From positions 1,966,001 through 2,030,000 of the forward strand of contig NZ_KV917371.1 in assembly GCF_002019635.1 (NCBI RefSeq): a stretch of DNA of 64,000 nt, given 5' to 3'. The notes beneath the pieces are model-generated. The model was not told the origin of the DNA. It saw nothing but the letters and a program-made list of their open reading frames with translations, and made no database searches. This document shows positions 1 to 6,069 of this stretch, one piece after another. A program made the translations under genes and the position numbers. Each line of letters begins with the position of its first letter. The first letter of the stretch is position 1. The DNA comes from Metabacillus halosaccharovorans. Lineage in GTDB: Bacteria > Bacillota > Bacilli > Bacillales > Bacillaceae.

Positions 1-378
1 TTGAACTTCCTTAACAAGGATATCAATATCAGAAGAGGATCTTGCTGCAAAATCATCGAAGTATTTTTCAGAAAAAAGTGGACCCTTAAGCGGAATAACA
101 AAAATCCTTTTTTTCTCTAACAATGATAAAACTAAATCAGTTTGACTTTTTATTAATAAATTTTGAATGAGTTGACTTTGATATTGTGATGTAAGTGCAT
201 CTTTGAATTCAGTAGGGATCTTATCTAGATGCCTTTTTTGTTTTAAAAGAGAATATATATTTGGTCCAAGATTAAAATGGTTAAGTTCTGATTCTAGAGC
301 TTTATATTCCTCTGCACTATAGTTTAATTGTATCGAAGATCTTTCTTTATATAATTCTTTAATAAACCTACATATCAT
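1..378 (-). CDS. Nucleotidyltransferase of the RiPP cluster (3' end outside window)
   Basis: The reading frame starts at the ATG at 378 behind a GAGGTG ribosome site and runs off the left edge, so only the first 126 residues are visible. A segment reading PLKGPLFSEKYF, followed by ARSSSDIDILV, resembles the signature of the NTP_transf_5-type nucleotidyltransferases that occur in lasso-peptide clusters such as that of paeninodin; the Asp-Ile-Asp is the expected metal-binding pair. It begins 10 nt after the ABC transporter stop, so it is very probably the last visible gene of the same operon. Its substrate is unknown; modification of the mature peptide is an inference from the cluster. Confidence 0.7.
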   Translation of the reverse strand, partial: MICRFIKELYKERSSIQLNYSAEEYKALESELNHFNLGPNIYSLLKQKRHLDKIPTEFKDALTSQYQSQLIQNLLIKSQTDLVLSLLEKKRIFVIPLKGPLFSEKYFDDFAARSSSDIDILVKEVQ

Positions 379-388
379 CTGATACACC

Positions 389-2203
389 TCATAATGACAA
401 CAATTTTGCACTATTTTCCTCAAAGTTTTCTTGATTTAAAGATTGAGTAACTGTTAATTTTCTATATAAACCTGGTTGTCGCATTAATTCGTCATGATTA
501 CCTATTTGAACAATTCTACCTTCATCCAATACAACAATGACATCAGCATGTTGGATGGTCGATAATCGATGTGCAATAACTAAAGTTGTTTTTTTCTTCA
601 TTATCCGGTCTAATGCTGTTTTTACGAGGTGTTCTGACTCACTATCCAATGCGGAGGTAGCCTCATCTAACAAAAGAATAGGAGCATCCTTTAATATTGC
701 CCTGGCAATAGCGATTCTTTGTTTTTGACCACCTGAAAGTCGAACACCTCGTTCACCAATTTCTGTGTCATATTGGTCGGGTAAAGACATGATAAATTCA
801 TGAATATTTGCATGGGTTGCTGCACTAATCATCTCTAATTCTGTTATATTAGGGCGCGCTAGTAATAAGTTATCTTTAATTGTACCTCCAAAAAGGAAAG
901 TTTCTTGTGCTACTAGAGCAAACGTACTTCTTAATTCAGATAGTGTAAGTTGAGCAAGTGGTGTATCATCCATTAAAATTTGTCCTGATTGAGGTATATA
1001 AAATCCTTGTATAAGGTGAAATAATGTTGTTTTTCCGGCACCGCTAGGACCGACAAATGCGATTACCTTACCTGTTTGAATTGTAAGGTTTAAGGAATCA
1101 AAAATGATTGTTTCGGGTTCATAGGCAAATGAAACATTATGAAATTGGATCGATGTAAGTACTTTTACTGACTTTTTATATGTAGGAAGTTCATTATCCT
1201 TTAATGGGATATCTAGCACAGTTGATATTCTTTCAACGGCTGATGCCGAACTTTGAAAACTTCCCCAAATTCCAGCTAGCCCTGTTAATGGACTTATTAA
1301 ATGCTGCATGAGAGTAACAAAAGTTAACAACGAACCTACTGTGATTTGTCCATTAGAAACAAAAAAAGCACCTAAACAAAGGCTTATAATGTAAGAAAGT
1401 GAAGATATTAGTCCTCCAACAACATAAAAGGTACCACGCAGTTTTGCATTTTTCATTTCTAAGGCAAAAAAGGAGTGGTTTTGTTGATTAAACTTTCTTA
1501 TAAAAAATTGTTCAACGAGAAAAGTTCGTATGATTGAAAACCCTTGAAACGTGTCGTTCAATAGGCTATTCATATCACCAATCTTATTATAAATTTTCCT
1601 ACTATTGTTTCTAATAAGAATACCGAAGATACCACCTGTGACTACTGCAATGGGTATGATTAGAAGGCTAAGTACTGATAATTGCCAATTTATTTGGAGC
1701 ATATAAATAAAAACAGCTATAGAAATTAAAGGTAATTGAATAAGGTAAATAAGATTGCTGCCTATCACCCCATCAATGCAATTAATGTCATTTGTAAAAT
1801 GAGTCATTAGATCACCAGTACGAAATTTTGAGAGCTTATCTGGTGGTAATAACATAATTTGCTTTAGAACGTGTTCCTTTAAATCCCTTTTTATTTTACT
1901 AGTTACATAAGATTCTAAATATGTGTTAAAGAAGGTAACTAATTGCCCGATCGCTACTAGTAATATGACAATAAGAAGTAATGATTTAATTTTTTCAAAT
2001 TGTCCTGACACAGCAGCATCTGTAATTGTCCCGAAGAACCAGGCGAAGCCGATTGTTAAAAAGATATCAATGAATAAAATAAAAATTAGTCCTGTATATG
2101 ACTTCCAGCTTGAAAGAATAAAAGGGCCTAGTAGTTGGAAGGTTTTCCGGATTCCTTTTAAGTCTATTTCTCTAATAACTGATAATAATTTTGCAGTTAT
2201 CAT
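389..2203 (-). CDS. ABC exporter, fused membrane and ATPase domains
   Basis: A 604-residue half-transporter. The first ~310 residues hold about six hydrophobic segments (type I ABC exporter membrane domain); the ATPase follows, with Walker A GPSGAGKTT near residue 385, signature LSGGQKQR near 489, Walker B ILLLDEATSALD and the switch His in VIAHRLS. No C39 peptidase domain precedes the membrane region, so leader removal must be done by another protein, plausibly the adjacent S26-like peptidase. Its start codon overlaps the stop of that peptidase gene (ATGA), which indicates translational coupling. Likely role: homodimeric export of the matured peptide and self-immunity; this is inferred from context. 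Confidence 0.88.
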   Translation of the reverse strand: MITAKLLSVIREIDLKGIRKTFQLLGPFILSSWKSYTGLIFILFIDIFLTIGFAWFFGTITDAAVSGQFEKIKSLLLIVILLVAIGQLVTFFNTYLESYVTSKIKRDLKEHVLKQIMLLPPDKLSKFRTGDLMTHFTNDINCIDGVIGSNLIYLIQLPLISIAVFIYMLQINWQLSVLSLLIIPIAVVTGGIFGILIRNNSRKIYNKIGDMNSLLNDTFQGFSIIRTFLVEQFFIRKFNQQNHSFFALEMKNAKLRGTFYVVGGLISSLSYIISLCLGAFFVSNGQITVGSLLTFVTLMQHLISPLTGLAGIWGSFQSSASAVERISTVLDIPLKDNELPTYKKSVKVLTSIQFHNVSFAYEPETIIFDSLNLTIQTGKVIAFVGPSGAGKTTLFHLIQGFYIPQSGQILMDDTPLAQLTLSELRSTFALVAQETFLFGGTIKDNLLLARPNITELEMISAATHANIHEFIMSLPDQYDTEIGERGVRLSGGQKQRIAIARAILKDAPILLLDEATSALDSESEHLVKTALDRIMKKKTTLVIAHRLSTIQHADVIVVLDEGRIVQIGNHDELMRQPGLYRKLTVTQSLNQENFEENSAKLLSL

Positions 2204-2676
2204 AGTGAGGCTCCTGAACTTTTTTTATTTATGAGAACTATAGAAAGAAAGTATCTTAGTAGTTTGGAAACAATAGGGAATGAAAGCATAATATAGCTCC
2301 ACATGATAGAGGAAAGATCACTTACATATCTCTTTCTTTTTGTATTTTCTATGGTGGCGAGCTTACCGATTATTTGAGTTTTGTTAATAGGATCATCTGT
2401 AATAAGGTTTGTATCACCTTTAAGGATAAATTGCTTTTGACAAGTGTCTGTTTTTTGGACAGCTAGTAAACGATGAGCTATTAATTGACCAGAGCTGGCA
2501 TGATATAGTAAGACATCTCCTTTTTTTACATTCATTTCATCAAATTGAACAAATCGACATATGTTTCCCTTTTTTATGTAGGGGTACATACTAATTCCAT
2601 ATGAAGGAAGGTCCATCCACCCGTACTTGTTTATAGTTCGTATTAATAACTCAACTGTACCTTGATTAAACTGCAT
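2200..2676 (-). CDS. S26-family (SipW-like, Ser/His type) peptidase, RiPP cluster
   Basis: A 158-residue protein with signal-peptidase boxes: GISMYP with catalytic-candidate Ser29, KKGDVLLYH at 51-59, AHRLL with His68, and LKGDTN at 85-90. A His rather than a Lys in the fourth box is the ER/archaeal (SipW-like) arrangement, not the usual bacterial Ser/Lys one. Unlike SipW there is no N-terminal membrane anchor; a hydrophobic stretch lies near the C terminus (about 124-150). It overlaps the PqqD-like gene upstream and the exporter downstream. Canonical lasso clusters use a transglutaminase-fold B2 protease, so this is a candidate replacement leader peptidase. Function is inferred from motifs and context. 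Confidence 0.7.
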   Translation of the reverse strand: MQFNQGTVELLIRTINKYGWMDLPSYGISMYPYIKKGNICRFVQFDEMNVKKGDVLLYHASSGQLIAHRLLAVQKTDTCQKQFILKGDTNLITDDPINKTQIIGKLATIENTKRKRYVSDLSSIMWSYIMLSFPIVSKLLRYFLSIVLINKKSSGASL

Positions 2677-2932
2677 GTTGAATCAATCCAAAATCCATTA
2701 GTTCACGAAGAAAAACTTCTATATGATTAGAAAGATTTATATTATCTAAATTAAACTGTACTTTTACACTTTTGGTAAGTGCTTCAGTGGACTGAGGGCT
2801 TTCAAGTAGAGACCAGCAAAATCCGCCTATATCATTTAATTTCGTTACTGTAAATTGATTTGTGTTCATAATGATCCATTCTTGATCAAGCTGAACAGTT
2901 TCAAAATCATCTTTTTTTATATATTGTTGCAT
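2666..2932 (-). CDS. PqqD-like RiPP recognition element protein
   Basis: An 88-residue protein of PqqD fold type: the N-terminal beta-rich half (VQLDQEWIIMNTNQFTVTKLNDIGGFCWSLL) is followed by helices ending in FLRELMDFGLI, the usual PqqD pattern in which an aromatic residue sits in the turn before the helical part. Such stand-alone proteins bind leader peptides (lasso B1 proteins). I chose the ATG at 2932, which forms TAATG with the stop of the upstream kinase gene and has GGGAG 11 nt before it; a TTG at 2950 is possible but lacks its own ribosome site. It overlaps the next gene by 11 nt. Confidence 0.8.
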   Translation of the reverse strand: MQQYIKKDDFETVQLDQEWIIMNTNQFTVTKLNDIGGFCWSLLESPQSTEALTKSVKVQFNLDNINLSNHIEVFLRELMDFGLIQHAV

Positions 2933-3744
2933 TAAGAAATCATCTCCCAAAAGGTGTTGTTTTTTTGAAAATAGAGGTCATATACAGGAACTTGATTAAC
3001 TAACGAATGAAGAAGTTTAAATATTTTCCTGGCCTCTGATGAGGATTCTGTCCAGTAGAAAACTTTATCCATTAGTTGAAGCAAACTTTCACCTCTTGGT
3101 AATCTTTCTCTACTATTGGATACGGACTGATTTAATAGGTGAATACTTTTTAGTTTAAATGGACTTGGAAAGCAATCTCCATTTAATTCACTCCTAAACG
3201 GAGAATCGTATGTAACCACATCATTTGAAGTAATCTTAACAATTGTTGCTTCATCTGCCAGTAGTTCTCGGGGATAGGAAAGTCGTGCAACCGTTGATTT
3301 GCCAGCTCCCGAATGTCCGGTAAAAATATGGGCCATCCCATTATTTATTGCACAAGAAGAGTGAATTAGAAGTCCCCAATTTTGGTGGACAATGAAAGAA
3401 CTGTATAGATTCATAAGTGCATGTTTAAGAGCTAGTTCATCATGAATAAAAAGATATGCATTCTTATATGAATGATCGAGTTTAATCAGGTAATCTGCAC
3501 GTTTATAACTTATTTCATTATGGGTTTTAATAACTGAAACATCATAATCTACAAAGGGTAAACCGTATCCGTCTTCAATATAAATGGTTAAATCTGATGA
3601 TGTTTTATTACGATTTTGTATTAAATAGTTATGACGAAAAAATTCTTTGATACCAATAGAGGGTGTGTTAATAAAGAAATGATGTTCTCCAATAGTCAAG
3701 TGTAGATTGTACATACAAGAAGTACTCCTTTTTGGAGAGGTCAA
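2932..3744 (-). CDS. HPr kinase/phosphorylase-like protein of the RiPP cluster
   Basis: 270 residues with a P-loop GHSGAGKST near residue 145, then LLADEATIV as the Walker B-like element. This is the architecture of HprK-related proteins in peptide clusters, for example PadeK of the paeninodin cluster, which phosphorylates the C-terminal serine of its precursor. The precursor encoded here ends in Lys rather than Ser, so either the target residue differs or the protein has another activity. It lies 27 nt after the precursor gene and shares TAATG with the PqqD-like gene. The N-terminal ~130 residues show no catalytic motif that I recognise. Confidence 0.75.
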   Translation of the reverse strand: MTSPKRSTSCMYNLHLTIGEHHFFINTPSIGIKEFFRHNYLIQNRNKTSSDLTIYIEDGYGLPFVDYDVSVIKTHNEISYKRADYLIKLDHSYKNAYLFIHDELALKHALMNLYSSFIVHQNWGLLIHSSCAINNGMAHIFTGHSGAGKSTVARLSYPRELLADEATIVKITSNDVVTYDSPFRSELNGDCFPSPFKLKSIHLLNQSVSNSRERLPRGESLLQLMDKVFYWTESSSEARKIFKLLHSLVNQVPVYDLYFQKNNTFWEMIS

Positions 3745-3771
3745 GATAGAAATTGACCTCGAGTAAAGTTA

Positions 3772-3978
3772 TTATTTGTTTCCCTTTCCTTTGCCGTTTC
3801 CTCCGCCATTGTTATTACGTGGGCCTGTATAAGGATCATTAGGATAGTTAATCCCACCATTACCTTTACCTGGATGATCAAGGTTGCCTCGTCCCTTATT
3901 CCAACTCTGAGCAGTTTCAAACCGAATAGCCTGATGCTCTAAAACCAACGGACGATCGTTATCTGTTTTTGTAGTCAT
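3772..3978 (-). CDS. Candidate RiPP precursor peptide, Gly/Asn/Lys/Pro-rich core
   Basis: 68 residues, first gene of the operon. The N-terminal part (RPLVLEHQAIRFETAQ) matches the lasso leader spacing Y-x2-P-x-L-x3-G-x5-T in three positions: Pro10, hydrophobic Val12 and Thr22; the Tyr and Gly positions are Asn7 and Gln16. The rest is low complexity, rich in Gly, Asn, Lys and Pro with repeated GN and GK units. If Thr22 is the usual -2 residue, the core starts at Gln24 and has no Asp or Glu at positions 7-9, so a standard lasso ring is not evident; the nearest acid is Asp34 (position 11). Peptide class is undetermined. Confidence 0.6.
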   Translation of the reverse strand: MTTKTDNDRPLVLEHQAIRFETAQSWNKGRGNLDHPGKGNGGINYPNDPYTGPRNNNGGGNGKGKGNK

Positions 3979-4061
3979 TTATTCACCTCTTTCATTCACT
4001 ATAAAGAACAAAAGAGTTAAAAAAAGAAACTAATATAGTTCATTTCTCTCTTTATTGTTCT

Positions 4062-4115
4062 CAATAACATTATATATACCTAAAAAACAAAAGGAAAGTC
4101 TAAATTTTCGACAAA
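4062..4115 (-). promoter_or_regulatory. Candidate Spo0A-controlled promoter of the RiPP operon
   Basis: On the minus strand a perfect 0A box TTTGTCGAA (4107-4115) lies 32 nt upstream of a perfect TATAAT (4069-4074), with no good -35 hexamer. A box near -45 to -53 with a weak -35 is the layout of Spo0A-activated sigma-A promoters. Predicted transcription start is near 4062, about 84 nt before the precursor ATG. Confidence 0.5.
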
Positions 4116-4189
4116 ATTTTCTATTAAAAAAACAAAATATAAAGGAGAGGAGACTGATTGTTCAATATAAAGAATCCTATTAAAAACAA

Positions 4190-4229
4190 AAAGCACAACC
4201 AGCAGCCATCAAGCCGCCGATTATGCTTT
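4190..4229 (-). terminator. Terminator of sinI-sinR
   Basis: Read on the minus strand: AAGCATAA.. pairs with ..TTGTGCTT, with GGC/GCT inside, followed by TTTTTGTTTTT. It begins at the sinR stop codon. Confidence 0.65.
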
Positions 4230-4563
4230 ATTTATCATTCTCGTTCTGTAATCTCCATTTATTAAATTCCAAAAACTCTTTAAACTGTTCCTTAGACACA
4301 CCGGATTTCATTGCATCCTGTACCAGTTTTGTCCATTCTAAATCGAGCTCTTCTGGATCGGTTTCGTTTTGTTCATTTAGAAGAGTGTTTACTGATACAC
4401 CAAGAACAGATGAGACCTTTTCTAAAAATTGCACAGAAGGATTTGACTGGAGATTTCGCTCAATCGAACTTAGGTAGGATTTTGCGACTCCTGCTCGTTC
4501 TGCTAGTTCAGACAGTGATAGATTTTTTTGTGTGCGATATTTTTTTATTCTCGGACCAATCAC
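4228..4563 (-). CDS. sinR: SinR, master repressor of biofilm genes
   Basis: 111 residues, the usual SinR length. Residues 1-65 form a Cro/C1-type helix-turn-helix (LSLSELAERAGVAKSYLSSIERN); the C-terminal part (LDLEWTKLVQDAMKSGVSKEQFKEFLEFNKW) is the multimerisation and SinI-binding helical hook, and shares its pattern with SinI. SinR tetramers repress matrix operons in B. subtilis. It lies 98 nt downstream of sinI on the same strand. Downstream, where B. subtilis has tasA-sipW-tapA, there is instead the peptide operon, so the local targets of this SinR are an open question. Confidence 0.95.
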   Translation of the reverse strand: MIGPRIKKYRTQKNLSLSELAERAGVAKSYLSSIERNLQSNPSVQFLEKVSSVLGVSVNTLLNEQNETDPEELDLEWTKLVQDAMKSGVSKEQFKEFLEFNKWRLQNENDK

Positions 4564-4661
4564 GTCAAGTCACCTTCCTTATTGAAGCTATTATAACATA
4601 TAAAGAAGGGTTTGTTTTATATGCAGAACACGAAAACAAAAAAATTTACATTCACTTAATA

Positions 4662-4814
4662 CTATAATGATGATTTTAAAACGGCATCTGACTTTTTGGA
4701 TAAGAACTCTTTAATCTCTTCTACACTGATTCCTAGTTCGAGTGCCTCTAGTATAAGCTCAACCCATTCTTGATCAAGCTGCCCATCGTGTGTGATTTCT
4801 CCAATTATTCCCAT
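4662..4814 (-). CDS. sinI: SinI, antagonist of SinR
   Basis: A 50-residue protein. The segment LDQEWVELILEALELGISVEEIKEFL is the SinI dimerisation/SinR-binding motif and parallels the C terminus of SinR. Start ATG at 4814 is preceded by AGGAGG with good spacing. SinI binds SinR one-to-one and removes it from operators. The gene has a leader of roughly 190 nt that contains a c-di-GMP riboswitch, and a promoter with a Spo0A box, so its expression probably integrates phosphorelay and second-messenger signals (inference). Confidence 0.93.
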   Translation of the reverse strand: MGIIGEITHDGQLDQEWVELILEALELGISVEEIKEFLSKKSDAVLKSSL

Positions 4815-4844
4815 TATCCTTTTCCTCCTAAAATACTAATCTGT

Positions 4845-4930
4845 ATTTCAGGCAGCCCAGCCGTCTTAGTTGTCAACCTGAAGACCCGTGACTTTGCGTC
4901 CCTACTTTTCAATAGGTTTGCCTTTGTACT
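4845..4930 (-). ncRNA. Class I cyclic-di-GMP riboswitch (GEMM-I) in the sinI leader
   Basis: On the minus strand the leader reads GGCAAACC, a hairpin closed by a TTGAAAAG loop (CCTA/TAGG), then GGGACGCAAAG, CACGGGTCT, ACTAAGACGG and GGGCTGCC. These are the GEMM-I landmarks in their normal order and spacing: the GCAAACC strand, the tetraloop hairpin P2, the ACGCAAAG ligand-binding segment, the receptor hairpin P3 (GGGTCT..ACTAAGACGG) and the closing strand. The 3' end lies about 30 nt before the sinI ATG. No U-tract terminator follows, so control may be at translation, stability or an overlapping fold; direction of control cannot be read from the sequence. Confidence 0.9.
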
Positions 4931-5004
4931 GATTAAGTTGGCATCAATTGTTAATAGTATATTTCTATTGTCCTTTATTTATGTATAACTATTTAACTAT
5001 TGAC

Positions 5005-5060
5005 AATGTCTATTATAAAAGAGAATTGTTATCATTGTTTGCAGAACTTTGTCGACGAAA
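5005..5060 (-). promoter_or_regulatory. sinI promoter with Spo0A box
   Basis: TATAAT on the minus strand (5012-5017) has a palindromic 0A-like element TTTGTCGACGAAA (5048-5060) centred near -49. A second, perfect TTTGTCGAA lies at 5192-5200. B. subtilis sinI is also activated by Spo0A~P. The rest of 4931-5253 shows nothing else that I recognise. Confidence 0.5.
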
Positions 5061-5229
5061 TAAATTTTTTTCATTTATCTGTAATTTTTACAATGAATTT
5101 ACAAACGTAAGTGGGGAGTATAGTTTTTATAAGTTTTTCCTACATGAGATTTACAAAAAATTATTAAAGTTAAGAAATGATAAAAATAAAATTTGTCGAA
5201 CGAAAATTCCATTTTCATCATTTGTGTTT

Positions 5230-5260
5230 CTCCTAAGTAATTTGTATCATTACTTAGGAG
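5230..5260 (-). terminator. 12-bp perfect inverted repeat at the 3' end of yqhG
   Basis: CTCCTAAGTAAT (5230-5241) and ATTACTTAGGAG (5249-5260) with a 7-nt loop overlap the yqhG stop. There is no T-run, so it may be a weak terminator or an mRNA 3'-end stabiliser. Confidence 0.45.
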
Positions 5261-6054
5261 TTCAAAATTCCTTCAGGAGTCAAATAAAAGATGCCGCCAT
5301 TTTGAATGGAAATATGGATTTGTGGTTCATACAACTCTTGTAATGCTTGTTTTTCAACTTCGTAGCATTCGGGTTTTTCTTCTAGATCTTCGTAAAAATG
5401 ATTTAATAGTTCTAAATCTTTGTTCCATCTTTCTCGCGCTTTGTCTGCCCATGAATGATCATGATTGTGTATATCTTGTAAAATGAATTGTTCAATCCGT
5501 TTTAACCCGCTTTGCGGCTTTATGAGGGGTGTCATGGTAAAGCAAAGGTCTGGAATTTTTGGTGTTAACTCTAAATTTTCAAGTTTTTCTTGGAATTTTT
5601 CTACTATCACTCCACTTACTAAGTGTAACCCGATGGAATAGAGTTGATCTTTTTTCATATCACATTGATAGGAAACCATGATATTGACTCCGATCCAAGG
5701 GTGGAGGGGAACATTTCCTCCACGTGGTTTGACGTGCTCAAAAAGTCTGATATAGCTTCCTAACTCTTTTGTTGATTGAAAAATTTGGTGAAGACGAGGG
5801 GCTCCAAAATGCATAACCTCACCTTTTAGGTCTTTTGGTGCGCGATTCTGGTCTGTGATGAGCGTAAGCTTCATTGGGTTTGGGACCCCGTTTGTTTTTT
5901 CAAGGTAATGCCAGTAAAAAGGTCTGTTCATTAACAGCTTATCCATTTCAATAGTAAGTTGTACGGTTATATATCCTTCTTTGTTTTCAAGAACTTCACA
6001 GGAGTTGGATGTGAAAAAACTTTCTAAAAAGTGATGAATTTGCGCTTGTTGCAT
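5254..6054 (-). CDS. yqhG: YqhG family protein
   Basis: 266 residues, soluble, no membrane segment or catalytic motif that I recognise. Identification rests on position (between sinI and yqhH, as in B. subtilis) and on family-like sequence such as FYWHYLEKTNGVPNPMKLTLITD. The ATG at 6054 follows yqhH by 15 nt, so the two form an operon. The family is widely kept in Bacillaceae next to the helicase YqhH, which hints at a shared but unknown role. Confidence 0.85.
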   Translation of the reverse strand: MQQAQIHHFLESFFTSNSCEVLENKEGYITVQLTIEMDKLLMNRPFYWHYLEKTNGVPNPMKLTLITDQNRAPKDLKGEVMHFGAPRLHQIFQSTKELGSYIRLFEHVKPRGGNVPLHPWIGVNIMVSYQCDMKKDQLYSIGLHLVSGVIVEKFQEKLENLELTPKIPDLCFTMTPLIKPQSGLKRIEQFILQDIHNHDHSWADKARERWNKDLELLNHFYEDLEEKPECYEVEKQALQELYEPQIHISIQNGGIFYLTPEGILNS

Positions 6055-6069
6055 ACTTCAGCCGCCTTT

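Noticed and set aside
537-728. Plus-strand open frames inside the ABC exporter and similar frames opposite other genes
   Set aside because: They are antisense shadows of well-supported genes with no ribosome sites of their own.
3772-3978. Calling the small peptide a standard lasso or paeninodin precursor
   Set aside because: The leader spacing fits, but the core has no acid at ring positions 7-9, no terminal Ser, and no cyclase gene is visible in the window.
4948-5343. 131-codon plus-strand open frame over the sinI promoter
   Set aside because: It overlaps the sinI control region and the yqhG 3' end, is Phe/Tyr/Asn-rich, and lacks a ribosome site.
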